The notes: generated by a model from the sequence alone, not told the origin. Positions 24,210-32,706 are shown, counted from the stretch's first letter. The stretch is DNA of 64,000 bases from Panacagrimonas sp052389915 (GCA_052389915.1 JBQTHL010000015.1:62001-126000), one strand, 5' to 3'. Numbers and translations are program-made.

Positions 24210-24506
24210 TTAGTCGCCGACGTTCTGTGACCAGGAGCCGGGCTTGCGCCGGTGATGGAAGAACGACACCACGAGAAGCTCGGTTTCGGAGGGATGGTAA
24301 ATGACCGAATACGGGAACTTGCGGGTGATGACATGGCGAAATTCACCCTCGATGCACGGGAACGCCAGAGGCATGCGTAATGCGCGTGCAACGGCAGCGT
24401 CTGCTGCGCGCGCGAACTCGAAGCCCAAGCCGGGCGAACGCTGCTCATACCAAGCTTGACCCTCCAGAAGCTCTACCTGAGCTTCCGGCCGGACCAGTAG
24501 CTGCAT
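24210..24506 (-). CDS. RelE/ParE-superfamily toxin
   Basis: This 98-residue toxin of a type II toxin-antitoxin pair has the ParE-like layout: LLVRPEAQVELLEGQAWYEQRSPGLGFEF (N-terminal helix pair) and FPYSVIYHPSETELLVVSFFHHRRKPGSW (C-terminal strands with the conserved H-RR-P-W end). ParE proteins poison gyrase and RelE proteins cut mRNA on the ribosome; the sequence favours the ParE side, but the target is unproven. Its ATG overlaps the antitoxin stop (ATGA). Its stop codon abuts the broken acnD fragment. Confidence 0.87.
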   Translation of the reverse strand: MQLLVRPEAQVELLEGQAWYEQRSPGLGFEFARAADAAVARALRMPLAFPCIEGEFRHVITRKFPYSVIYHPSETELLVVSFFHHRRKPGSWSQNVGD

Positions 24507-24730
24507 CAGGCTTGGCCCTTGAACAGGTTTGCACGAACCTGTTCCCAGGGAATGCTTGAAGAGGGGTCGGCGCCGTGCGCGGCCAGTCGGCGATGCAGCT
24601 CAGTGCGCTGTGCAGGAGACAAGACAACCGAGCCCCCCGTTTCTTCCGCGATGCTGTCCCAAATATCCTCGACCAGCTCGATGCGCTCGGAGATCGGAAG
24701 GGAACGGAAGTTCGCGGCGAGTGTGTTCAT
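24506..24730 (-). CDS. Addiction-module antitoxin
   Basis: This 74-residue antitoxin belongs to the short addiction-module component family that pairs with ParE-like toxins. LPISERIELVEDIWDSIAEE is the signature N-terminal helix and LSPAQRTELHRRLAAH the second. Translation is coupled to the toxin by an ATGA overlap. The ATG at 24730 lies 31 bp from the acnD stop, in the same direction, so the pair may also receive read-through from acnD. Confidence 0.87.
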   Translation of the reverse strand: MNTLAANFRSLPISERIELVEDIWDSIAEETGGSVVLSPAQRTELHRRLAAHGADPSSSIPWEQVRANLFKGQA

Positions 24731-24761
24731 GGGGCAAGAATACACCGGGGGCCAAGACCCA

Positions 24762-27356
24762 TCACGCCGCCTTGTTCGACGCCAGAAAATCCATCGCAAA
24801 CCGCTGCAACACGCCGCCCGCCTCGTACACCAGCACTTCCTCGTCCGAATCCAGGCGGCAGGTCATCGGCACTTCGAACTTCTCGCCGTTCTTGCGGTGG
24901 ATCACCAAGGTCAGCGTGGTGCGTGGCGCGAGCTTGCCGGTGACGTCGTAGGTCTCGGTGCCGTCGATGCCCAGGGTCAGGCGCGTCGTGCCCGGCTTGA
25001 ACTCCAGCGGCAGCACGCCCATGCCGATCAGGTTGGTGCGGTGGATGCGCTCGAAGCCTTCGGCGGCGATGACTTCCACGCCCGCGAGGCGCACGCCCTT
25101 GGCCGCCCAGTCACGCGACGAGCCCTGCCCGTAGTCGGCACCCGCGACGATGATCAGCGGCTGCTTGCGCTCCATGTAGGTTTCGATGGCTTCCCACATG
25201 CGCACGACCTTGCCTTCCGGCTCGATGCGCGCGAGCGAACCCTTCTTCACCTTGCCGTCGACCACCGCCATTTCGTTGACGAGCTGCGGATTCGCGAAGG
25301 TGGCGCGCTGGGCGGTGAGGTGATCGCCGCGATGGGTTGCGTATGAATTGAAGTCCTCTTCCGGCAGACCCATCTTGTGCAGGTACTCGCCGGCCGCGCT
25401 GTTCATCATGATCGCGTTGGACGGCGAGAGATGATCGGTGGTGATGTTGTCCGGCAGCACGGCGAGCGGGCGCAGGCTCTTCAAGGTGCGCTCGCCAGCC
25501 AGCGCGCCTTCCCAGTACGGCGGACGGCGGATATAGGTGCTCTTGGGGCGCCAGTCGTACAGCGGGCTGATCTTGGAACCGTCGTCGACCGCGAAGGTGA
25601 ACATCGGGTCGTAGACCGCGCGGAACTGGGTGGGATTGACGCATGTCGAGACGACGGCGTCGATCTCCGCGTCAGACGGCCAGATGTCCTTGAGCGTGAC
25701 CGGCTTGCCATCTTTGTCGATGCCGAGCACGTCCTTCTCGATGTCGAAGCGCACCGTGCCGGCAATCGCGTAGGCGACGACCAGCGGCGGCGACGCGAGG
25801 AAGGCCTGCTTGGCGTACGGGTGAATGCGGCCGTCGAAATTGCGATTGCCCGACAGCACGGCGGTGGCGTACAGGTCGCGATCGATCACTTCCTTCTGGA
25901 TGACCGGGTCGAGCGCGCCGCTCATGCCATTGCAGGTGGTGCAGGCGAAGGCCACGATGCCGAAACCCAGTTGCTCCAGTTCCGACAGCAGCTTGGCTTC
26001 TTTCAGATAAAGCTCCACGGTCTTGGAGCCGGGCGCGAGCGAGGACTTCACCCAGGGCTTGCGCGTGAGCCCGCGCGCGTTGGCGTTGCGCGCGAGCAGG
26101 CCGGCGGCAATCACGTTGCGCGGATTGCTGGTGTTGGTGCAAGACGTGATGGCGGCGATGATCACCGCACCGTCAGGCATCTGGCCCGGGACTTCCTCCC
26201 ACTTTGCAGCGATGCCGCGCTCGGCGAGCGCCGACGTCGGCAGGCGCTTGTGCGGGTTCGACGGCCCCGCCATATTGCGGACCACGGTCGAGAGGTCGAA
26301 CTTGAGCACGCGCTCGTACTCGGCGGTCTTGAGCGCATCCGCCCACAGGCCGGTGTGCTTGGCGTACAGCTCGACCAGTTTCACCTGCTCATCGGCACGG
26401 CCGGTGAGCTTGAGGTAGTCGATGGTGTTCTTGTCGATGAAGAACATCGCCGCGGTGGCACCGTACTCGGGCGCCATGTTGGAGATGGTGGCGCGGTCGC
26501 CGAGCGTGAGCGCCGAGGCGCCCTCACCATAGAACTCAAGGTAGGCGCCGACGACCTTCGACTGGCGCAGGAATTCGGTCATTGCGAGCACGACGTCGGT
26601 CGCGGTGATGCCTTCGCGCGGCCGGCCCGAAAGCTCCACGCCGATGATGTCCGGCAGACGCATCCACGAGGCGCGGCCGAGCATCACGTTCTCGGCTTCC
26701 AGTCCGCCGACGCCGATGGCAATGACGCCGAGCGCATCGACGTGCGGCGTGTGGCTGTCCGTGCCGACGCAGGTATCGGGGAAGGCGACGCCGTCCTGCA
26801 CGTAGATCACCGGGCTCATTCGCTCCAGGTTGATCTGATGCATGATCCCATTGCCCGGCGGGATCACTTCCATGTTCTTGAAGGCCTTCTTGGTCCAGTC
26901 GATGAAGTGGAAGCGATCCTCGTTGCGACGATCCTCCACCGCGCGGTTCTTCGCGAACGCATCCTTGTCGAAGCCGCCGTGCTCCACGGCGAGCGAGTGA
27001 TCCACGATCAACTGCACCGGCACGACCGGGTTCACCTTGGCCGGGTCGCCGCCCATGTCGGCGATGGCATCGCGCAGGCCGGCGAGGTCCACCAGCGCGG
27101 TCTGGCCGAGAATGTCATGGCACACCACTCTCGCCGGGAACCACGGGAAGTCCAGATCGCGCTTGCGTTCGATGAACTGCTTGAGCGAGGCCGTCAGCGT
27201 CGCCGGGTCGCAGCGGCGCACCAGGTTCTCGGCGTGCACGCGCGAGGTGTACGGCAGCTTGGCGTAGGCGCCGGGCTGGATCGCGTCGATGGCTTCGCGG
27301 GTGTCGAAGTAGTCGAGCTTGGTGCCGGGGAGGGGCTTGCGGTGGGCGGTGTTCAT
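24762..27356 (-). CDS. acnD: Fe/S-dependent 2-methylcitrate dehydratase AcnD
   Basis: This is an aconitase-family enzyme of the 2-methylcitrate cycle that dehydrates 2-methylcitrate for PrpF to isomerise. The 864 residues equal the AcnD length and are shorter than AcnA. Cluster ligands are Cys in ITSCTNTSNP and both Cys in CTTCNGMSG. The swivel domain contains GADYGQGSSRDWAAKG and GFERIHRTNLIGMGVLPLEF. It lies in the order prpB-prpC-acnD on the minus strand. The last 305 bp are duplicated downstream, beyond the toxin-antitoxin genes. Confidence 0.95.
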   Translation of the reverse strand: MNTAHRKPLPGTKLDYFDTREAIDAIQPGAYAKLPYTSRVHAENLVRRCDPATLTASLKQFIERKRDLDFPWFPARVVCHDILGQTALVDLAGLRDAIADMGGDPAKVNPVVPVQLIVDHSLAVEHGGFDKDAFAKNRAVEDRRNEDRFHFIDWTKKAFKNMEVIPPGNGIMHQINLERMSPVIYVQDGVAFPDTCVGTDSHTPHVDALGVIAIGVGGLEAENVMLGRASWMRLPDIIGVELSGRPREGITATDVVLAMTEFLRQSKVVGAYLEFYGEGASALTLGDRATISNMAPEYGATAAMFFIDKNTIDYLKLTGRADEQVKLVELYAKHTGLWADALKTAEYERVLKFDLSTVVRNMAGPSNPHKRLPTSALAERGIAAKWEEVPGQMPDGAVIIAAITSCTNTSNPRNVIAAGLLARNANARGLTRKPWVKSSLAPGSKTVELYLKEAKLLSELEQLGFGIVAFACTTCNGMSGALDPVIQKEVIDRDLYATAVLSGNRNFDGRIHPYAKQAFLASPPLVVAYAIAGTVRFDIEKDVLGIDKDGKPVTLKDIWPSDAEIDAVVSTCVNPTQFRAVYDPMFTFAVDDGSKISPLYDWRPKSTYIRRPPYWEGALAGERTLKSLRPLAVLPDNITTDHLSPSNAIMMNSAAGEYLHKMGLPEEDFNSYATHRGDHLTAQRATFANPQLVNEMAVVDGKVKKGSLARIEPEGKVVRMWEAIETYMERKQPLIIVAGADYGQGSSRDWAAKGVRLAGVEVIAAEGFERIHRTNLIGMGVLPLEFKPGTTRLTLGIDGTETYDVTGKLAPRTTLTLVIHRKNGEKFEVPMTCRLDSDEEVLVYEAGGVLQRFAMDFLASNKAA

Positions 27357-27370
27357 GGAGTGGTGCCTGT

Positions 27371-27478
27371 CTGCTGGCTCCCCCTCTCCCGGCGCTTCGC
27401 GCCACCCTCTCCCGCAAGGGGAGAGGGAACAACAAAGCCCCTCCCCCCTTGCGGGGGAGGGGTTGGGGAGAGGGGGCG
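27371..27478. repeat. CTCTCCC/GGGAGAG palindromes, copy 4
   Basis: Two adjacent GC-rich palindromes (CCCTCTCCC...GGGAGAGGG, then CCCCTCCCC...GGGGAGGGGTTGGGGAGAGGGGG) fill the gap between acnD and prpC. They belong to the family that surrounds the DUF559 gene at 20.4-21.0 kb. Here no coding frame overlaps them. Confidence 0.82.
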
Positions 27479-27503
27479 CTCGCTCATTACGCTACGTTGG
27501 TCG

Positions 27504-28661
27504 TTACTTCCGATCCTTGATCGGCACGAACTTCTGGTCTTCCGGCCCGACGTAATTCGCGCTCGGCCGAATGATCTTGCCGTCGATACGCTGCTCGATA
27601 ATGTGCGCGCTCCAGCCGGAGGTGCGCGCAATCACGAACAGCGGCGTGAACATTGCGGTCGGCACGCCCATCACGTGGTAGCTCACGGCGCTGAACCAGT
27701 CGAGATTCGGGAACATCTTCTTGATGTCCCACATCACGGTTTCCAGACGCTCGGCGATGTCGAACATCTTCGTGCTCCCTGCCTCCGAAGACAGGTCGCG
27801 CGCCACTTCCTTGATCACCTTGTTGCGCGGATCGCTGACGGTGTAGACCGGATGGCCGAAGCCGATCACAACTTCCTTCTTCTCGACTCTCGCCTTGATG
27901 TCGGCCTCAGCCTCGTCGGGGTTGTCGTAGCGCTTCTGGATTTCAAAAGCCACTTCGTTCGCACCGCCGTGCTTCGGACCCCGCAGGGCACCGATTCCGC
28001 CGCAGATCGCGGAGTACATGTCCGAACCCGTGCCAGCGACGACGCGCGAGGTGAACGTGCTCGCGTTGAACTCGTGCTCCGCATACAGCACCAACGACGT
28101 GTGCATCGCCTTGACCCAGGATGCCTTCGGCTTTTCCTGGTGCAGCAGGTGCAGGAAGTGACCGCCGATGGAGTCCTCGTCGGACTCGACATCGATGATG
28201 TTGCCGTTGAACGCGAAGTGGTACCAGTACAGCAGCATCGAGCCGAGGCTCGCCATCAGGCGATCGGCGATGTCGCGTGCGCCCGCGTGGTTGTGATCGT
28301 CCTTCTCCGGCAGCACGCAGCCGAGCACGGAGACGCCGGTGCGCATCACGTCCATCGGATGCGCCGAGGGGGGGAGCTGTTCCAGCGCCGTCTTCACCCC
28401 GGCCGGCAGGCCACGCAGCGCCTTGAGCTTGGTCTTGTAGGCCTTGAGTTCGGCGGCGGTCGGCAGTTTGCCGTGTACCAGCAGATGCGCGATCTCCTCG
28501 AACTCGCACTGCGCGGCGACATCGAGAATGTCGTAGCCGCGATAGTGCAGGTCGTTGCCGGTCTTGCCGACCGTACACAGCGCGGTATTGCCGGCGACGG
28601 TGCCGCTGAGTGCGACGGACTTCTTGGGTTTGAAGCCGGTGGCAGGTGTTGCTTCGCTCAT
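27504..28661 (-). CDS. prpC: 2-methylcitrate synthase
   Basis: PrpC condenses propionyl-CoA with oxaloacetate to 2-methylcitrate. The 385-residue citrate-synthase-fold protein shows the active-site stretches YAEHEFNASTFTSR and GFGHPVYTVSDPR plus GPKHGGANE, which are characteristic of the 2-methylcitrate synthase branch. The open frame runs further upstream, but the ATG at 28661 has GGAG seven bases ahead and begins the conserved N-terminus. It lies between prpB and acnD on the same strand. Confidence 0.95.
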   Translation of the reverse strand: MSEATPATGFKPKKSVALSGTVAGNTALCTVGKTGNDLHYRGYDILDVAAQCEFEEIAHLLVHGKLPTAAELKAYKTKLKALRGLPAGVKTALEQLPPSAHPMDVMRTGVSVLGCVLPEKDDHNHAGARDIADRLMASLGSMLLYWYHFAFNGNIIDVESDEDSIGGHFLHLLHQEKPKASWVKAMHTSLVLYAEHEFNASTFTSRVVAGTGSDMYSAICGGIGALRGPKHGGANEVAFEIQKRYDNPDEAEADIKARVEKKEVVIGFGHPVYTVSDPRNKVIKEVARDLSSEAGSTKMFDIAERLETVMWDIKKMFPNLDWFSAVSYHVMGVPTAMFTPLFVIARTSGWSAHIIEQRIDGKIIRPSANYVGPEDQKFVPIKDRK

Positions 28662-28689
28662 GTGCTCTCCATGTTGACTTCGTTCACGG

Positions 28690-28756
28690 GTAGCCCGGAT
28701 GCAATCCGGGATTTCGACTGGGATTGTGGCGACGCCCCGGATTGCATCCGGGCTAC
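28690..28756. repeat. GTAGCCCGGATGCAATCCGGG palindrome
   Basis: An approximately 67-bp palindrome lies in the prpC-prpB gap, with ends GTAGCCCGGATG and CATCCGGGCTAC and inner CAATCCGGG / CCCCGGATTG arms. It is a typical dispersed intergenic repeat. The stem could reduce the flow of transcription from prpB into prpC. Confidence 0.8.
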
Positions 28757-28776
28757 TTCTTCTTGTCAGCGTAACC

Positions 28777-29664
28777 TTACTTTTTCTTCGCGTTCGCGAA
28801 GAGCGCATCCAGCTTGTTCTCGAATGCGTGGTAGCCGATGCGGTCGTAAAGCTCGTTGCGCGTCTGCATCAGATCGATCACGTCCTTCTGATGACCGTTG
28901 GTGCGGATGGAAGTGTAGACGGCCTCCGCGGCCTTGTTCGCGGCGCGGAAGGCGCTCAGCGGGTAGAGCTGGATGCCCACGCCGACCGAGGCCAGTTCTT
29001 CGCGCGTGAACAGCGGTGTGGCGCCGAACTCGGTGATGTTGGCCAGCACCGGCACCTTCACTGCGTCCACGAAACGCTTGTACGTCGGCAGGTCGTAGGC
29101 CGCCTCGGCAAAGATGCCGTCCGCGCCGGCCTCGGCGCAGGCGATGGCGCGCTCGATGGCGGCGTCCACACCCTCGGCCTGGATCGCGTCGGTACGAGCG
29201 ATGAGGAAGAAGTCGGCGTCGGTCTTGGCATCAGCCGCGGCTTTCACGCGGTCCACCATCTCGCCCAGGGTCACGATCTCCTTGCCCGGACGATGACCGC
29301 ATCGCTTGGCGCCGACCTGGTCCTCGATGTGGCAGGCGGCGGCACCGGCCTTGATGAGCGACTTGACGGTGCGCTCGATGTTGAACGCGCTAGCGCCGAA
29401 GCCGGTGTCGATGTCCACCATCAGCGGCAGGTCGCAGACGTCGGTGATGCGGCGCGTGTCGGTGAGCACGTCGTCCATGGTGTTGATGCCGAGGTCCGGC
29501 AAGCCCAGCGAGCCCGCGGCCACGCCTCCACCCGAGAGGTAAATCGCCTTGAAGCCCGCTCGCTTGGCTAGCAGGGCGTGGTTGGCATTGATGGCGCCGA
29601 TCACCTGCAAGGGCTTTTCGGCGGCGAGGGCGGCACGGAAACGTGCGCCAGCGGATGCGCTCAT
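28777..29664 (-). CDS. prpB: 2-methylisocitrate lyase
   Basis: PrpB splits 2-methylisocitrate into pyruvate and succinate. The 295-residue protein of the isocitrate-lyase/PEP-mutase superfamily contains the catalytic KRCGHRPGKE loop, DIDTGFG (metal-binding Asp), HIEDQ and the opening YLSGGGVAAGSLGLPDLG. It is the first gene of the prpB-prpC-acnD run and is divergent from prpR. A sigma-54-like promoter lies 58-73 bp upstream. Confidence 0.95.
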   Translation of the reverse strand: MSASAGARFRAALAAEKPLQVIGAINANHALLAKRAGFKAIYLSGGGVAAGSLGLPDLGINTMDDVLTDTRRITDVCDLPLMVDIDTGFGASAFNIERTVKSLIKAGAAACHIEDQVGAKRCGHRPGKEIVTLGEMVDRVKAAADAKTDADFFLIARTDAIQAEGVDAAIERAIACAEAGADGIFAEAAYDLPTYKRFVDAVKVPVLANITEFGATPLFTREELASVGVGIQLYPLSAFRAANKAAEAVYTSIRTNGHQKDVIDLMQTRNELYDRIGYHAFENKLDALFANAKKK

Positions 29665-29721
29665 CTTTTTCTCTCCTGTAGGGCCTGCACGGCCTGCGAA
29701 TGAAACGTTCGCAGGCTTTGG

Positions 29722-29737
29722 ATCAAGCGGCGTGCCA
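29722..29737 (-). promoter_or_regulatory. Candidate sigma-54 promoter of prpB
   Basis: On the minus strand, TGGCAC-N5-TTGAT matches the -24/-12 consensus (TGGCAC-N5-TTGCW) except at the C of the -12 GC. Its position, about 60 bp ahead of prpB and divergent from the sigma-54 activator gene prpR, is where such a promoter is expected. The -12 mismatch lowers certainty. Confidence 0.55.
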
Positions 29738-29845
29738 GGGGCCGGATCATACCTTCCGGGAAGGGATACGCCTCTCTTCCGCCTGTTCGGATAGGGATCA
29801 AACGAAGAGGCCGCACGAGACTACCCGGCGCGCGCGGGTTCGTGG

Positions 29846-29891
29846 GTGTTGCATAACTGTTCCATAATCGTTTCATGAAACGTCGCAACAC
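29846..29891. promoter_or_regulatory. Nested inverted repeats over the prpR start (candidate operator)
   Basis: A perfect 14-bp palindrome, CGTTTCATGAAACG (29869-29882), is centred on the prpR start codon. It is enclosed by a second pair of inverted arms, GTGTTGC (29846-29852) and GCAACAC (29885-29891). It lies about 110-170 bp upstream of the prpB promoter, a usual distance for an enhancer site of a sigma-54 activator, and its position over the start codon would also allow autorepression. The binding protein is inferred to be PrpR. Confidence 0.5.
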
Positions 29892-31512
29892 GGCTTCGGA
29901 AACCGGCGACGCCGGCTCGGCCAGCACGCGGCCCGTGATCTGGACCGTCAGCGTCTCGCGCCTGTCGCGTCTGCTACACGACGTGACGCCCGAGTTCGAC
30001 ACGCGCGCGCAGATCGAGAACATCCATCTCGGTTTCGAGGAGGCGGTCACGACCCTGCGCGGCCGTTTGCAACGCGAGCGCTGCGACGTGCTGATTGCCG
30101 CCGGCTCCAACGGCGCCTACCTGAAGAACCGCATCGACAAGCCGGTGGTGCTGGTACGGCCGGACGGTTTCGACCTGATGCTCGCGCTGTCGCAGGCACA
30201 CCGCGTGTCGCCGCGCATCGGCGTGCTCACGCACCAGACCGAGGTGCCGGCCTTCGCGGACTTCCAGAAGAGCTTCGGGCTGGACATTGCGCAGCGCGCG
30301 TTTGTCACCGCGGAGGACGCACGCGCACAGGTACGCGAACTGATGGCCCAGGGCTGCAAGGTGATTGTGGGCACCGGCCTGGCCGCAGACTTGGCCGAGC
30401 AGGCTGGCGTCGTCGGCATTCTCCTGTACTCGGCGGACACCATCCGCCAGGCTTTCGAGACCGCGCTGGAAATTGCGCGTGCTGTAGACAGTGCCGACGC
30501 GCCCGCGTCGCGCGCCGGGCGCAGTGGCGGCGGGCGCTACACGCTGAGCGACCTGCTCGGCGACAGCGAGATCATGCAGGCGTTGCGTCGCGACATCACG
30601 CAGTTCGGGCCATCCGATCGCACCGTGCTCATCAGCGGCGACACCGGCACGGGCAAGGAACTGGTGGCGCAGTCGTTGCACACCGGCAGCACGCGGCGCA
30701 AGGGTCCGTTCGTGGCCATCAACTGCGGCGCCATCGCCGAGTCGCTGCTGGAATCCGAACTGTTCGGTTACGAGGAAGGCGCGTTCACCGGCTCACGCCG
30801 CGGCGGCCGCACCGGCCTGATGGAAACCGCGCACGGCGGCACGCTGTTTCTGGACGAGATCGGCGAAATGCCGCTCGCTTTGCAGACGCGTTTGCTGCGC
30901 GCGCTGGAAGAACGCGAGGTGCTGCGCGTGGGCGCGTCCAAGCCGGTGCCCATCGACTTGCGCGTGATTGCCGCCACGCACGGCGACCTGGACACGATGG
31001 TCGCCGCAGGCCAGTTCCGCCGTGATCTGTACTACCGACTCAACGTGTTGCGCCTCCACCTTCCGCGGCTGGTCGAGCGCAGCGCGGACGTGGATCAGCT
31101 CGCGGCGCACTTCCTGAGCGAGGCGCTGCGCGGACGGAAGATCGAATGGAGCGAACCTGCCTTGCGCGCACTGCGCGCACACACCTGGCCTGGCAATGTG
31201 CGCGAGCTACGCAATCTGGTCGAGCGCGTCGCGATGTACTGCGAGAACCACTCCGGTCCGGTGGACCTCGCGTTGCTGCGGCGCTGCGCTCCGGAAATCT
31301 TTGTGGCCCGTCTCAAACCTCGCCCCGCGCAAACGAGCCCACCAGGCGCGGAAACCGCGCGACCCCGCCAACGCATACGTCGCGATTTGGCAGACTCGTC
31401 CGAACTCCAGCGCGCGCTGGATCGCGCCGGCGGCGATCGCCGGATCGCCGCTCAGATTCTTGGCGTATCGCGCACCACGCTGTGGCGCTGGCTGGCGGCT
31501 GCCGGGCTTTAA
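29875..31512 (+). CDS. prpR: Sigma-54-dependent propionate catabolism activator PrpR
   Basis: This 545-residue activator begins with a PrpR_N sensor domain at about residues 20-200 (VSRLSRLLHDVTPEF, AGSNGAYLKNR), which in the family binds 2-methylcitrate. The AAA+ core covers about 225-455: Walker A GDTGTGKE, the sigma-54-contacting loop GAFTGS (usually GAFTGA), GGTLFLDEIGEMP and the arginine-finger region RRDLYYRLN. A C-terminal Fis-type helix-turn-helix reads RRIAAQILGVSRTTLWRWLA. It is divergent from prpB and likely activates prpBC-acnD from the -24/-12 promoter. Confidence 0.93.
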   Translation: MKRRNTASETGDAGSASTRPVIWTVSVSRLSRLLHDVTPEFDTRAQIENIHLGFEEAVTTLRGRLQRERCDVLIAAGSNGAYLKNRIDKPVVLVRPDGFDLMLALSQAHRVSPRIGVLTHQTEVPAFADFQKSFGLDIAQRAFVTAEDARAQVRELMAQGCKVIVGTGLAADLAEQAGVVGILLYSADTIRQAFETALEIARAVDSADAPASRAGRSGGGRYTLSDLLGDSEIMQALRRDITQFGPSDRTVLISGDTGTGKELVAQSLHTGSTRRKGPFVAINCGAIAESLLESELFGYEEGAFTGSRRGGRTGLMETAHGGTLFLDEIGEMPLALQTRLLRALEEREVLRVGASKPVPIDLRVIAATHGDLDTMVAAGQFRRDLYYRLNVLRLHLPRLVERSADVDQLAAHFLSEALRGRKIEWSEPALRALRAHTWPGNVRELRNLVERVAMYCENHSGPVDLALLRRCAPEIFVARLKPRPAQTSPPGAETARPRQRIRRDLADSSELQRALDRAGGDRRIAAQILGVSRTTLWRWLAAAGL

Positions 31513-31513
31513 T

Positions 31514-31599
31514 GTAGGAGGGGCTTGGCCCCGACAGGTGCTCGAAAAGCGACCCCGGCTCGTCGTGAAAGCGACTGTCGGGGCGGAGCCCCTCCTACA
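31514..31599. repeat. GTAGGAGGGGCTTGGCCCC long hairpin
   Basis: An inverted repeat of about 86 bp begins two bases after the prpR stop. The outer arms GTAGGAGGGGC and GCCCCTCCTAC and the inner CCCCGACAG / CTGTCGGGG leave a loop of about 30 bp. It is a dispersed intergenic palindrome that could serve as the end of the prpR transcript. The sequence from 31600 to 31700 contains nothing else recognisable except GAGGAGA ahead of the esterase start. Confidence 0.8.
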
Positions 31600-31713
31600 C
31601 ACGCTGCCGTACGGGCAAACCCTAGTCCCACCTTCCTGCCTGCGCGGACAGTGCCCCCACGGCGTCGGTCGCAGTAAGCTCCCGGAACCCCACGATTCGA
31701 GAGGAGAACGAAC

Positions 31714-32652
31714 ATGCCGCTGCACCCGCAAGTCGAAGGATTCATGAAGCAGATGGCCGCCGCCGGCGGCAAGGCCTTTCACGAAATGCCGGTCGCCGAA
31801 TGCCGCGCCGCGCTGTCCGGACTGTTCGCCATGATGCCGCCGAGCGCGGCCAAGCTCGCGAGCGTCGCCGACCGCAAGATTCCCGGCCCGGCAGGCGAAA
31901 TCGGCGTGCGCGTCTACACGCCGGAGGGCGCGGGTCCGTTCCCGGTGCTGAGCTTTTTCCACGGCGGCGGTTTTGTGCTGGGCGATCTGGAATCACACGA
32001 CGCGGTCTGCCGTGAAATCGCCGGCGGCGCGAACTGCGTGGTGGTGGCGGTGGACTATCGCCTCGCGCCCGAGCACAAGTTCCCGGCCGCGCCGGACGAC
32101 TGCGTGGCAGCGGTGAAATGGGTTGCGTCCAATGCCGCCGCCATCAAGGGCGATGCCTCGCGCCTGGCCGTGGCCGGCGACAGCGCCGGCGGCAATCTCG
32201 CCGCCGTGGTCGCGCAGCGCCTTCGCGACGAGAACGGCGCCAAGCTTTGCGCGCAGTTGCTGATCTACCCGGCGACCCAGTGGGGTGGCAAGCCCACGAA
32301 ATCCATGGTCGATAACGCCGAGGGCTATCTGCTGACGCGCAAGGACATGGAGTGGTTCGGCAATCACTACCTCGCCATGCCAGCCGATGCGAAGCTGCCC
32401 AGCGCCTCGCCGGCGCTTGCCAAGTCCCTGGCAGGTCTGCCGCCCGCGCTGGTGCTCACTGCGGAATTCGACCCGCTGCGCGACGAGGGCGAGGACTACG
32501 GCAAGGCGCTGCAAGCCGCGGGCGTGCCAACCACGGTGTCGCGCTACGACGGCGCCATCCATGCGTTCTACAGCTTCTTCGGCATCATGGAGCCGGGCCG
32601 CAAGGCGATGGACGAATCCATTCGCTGGCTGCGCGAGCAGTTTCGCAAGTAG
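31714..32652 (+). CDS. HSL-family alpha/beta hydrolase (esterase/lipase)
   Basis: This is a 312-residue esterase of the hormone-sensitive-lipase (alpha/beta hydrolase fold-3) group. The oxyanion-hole motif is HGGGFV (about residue 83), the nucleophile elbow is GDSAGGN (about 154), the acid is in EFDPLRDEG and the His in GAIHAFYSF. GAGGAGA lies 8 bases before the ATG. There is no signal peptide, so it is cytoplasmic. It likely hydrolyses short-chain acyl esters. An intrinsic terminator follows, so it is a single-gene transcript. Confidence 0.9.
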   Translation: MPLHPQVEGFMKQMAAAGGKAFHEMPVAECRAALSGLFAMMPPSAAKLASVADRKIPGPAGEIGVRVYTPEGAGPFPVLSFFHGGGFVLGDLESHDAVCREIAGGANCVVVAVDYRLAPEHKFPAAPDDCVAAVKWVASNAAAIKGDASRLAVAGDSAGGNLAAVVAQRLRDENGAKLCAQLLIYPATQWGGKPTKSMVDNAEGYLLTRKDMEWFGNHYLAMPADAKLPSASPALAKSLAGLPPALVLTAEFDPLRDEGEDYGKALQAAGVPTTVSRYDGAIHAFYSFFGIMEPGRKAMDESIRWLREQFRK

Positions 32653-32669
32653 TCGCGTGCGTTGAACCA

Positions 32670-32706
32670 GGCCGCCGCGACCTTGTTCGCGGCGGCCTTC
32701 TTGTTT
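32670..32706 (+). terminator. Intrinsic terminator after the esterase gene
   Basis: Perfect 11-bp arms GGCCGCCGCGA / TCGCGGCGGCC enclose a 6-base loop and are followed by TTCTTGTTT. It is located 17 bp after the esterase stop codon. Confidence 0.85.

Noticed and set aside
25377..29009. 1210-codon open frame on the plus strand across acnD, prpC and prpB
   Set aside because: It runs exactly antisense to three well-conserved genes, has no recognisable domain, and is explained by the high-GC codon pattern of the minus-strand genes, where the reverse frame rarely contains stops.
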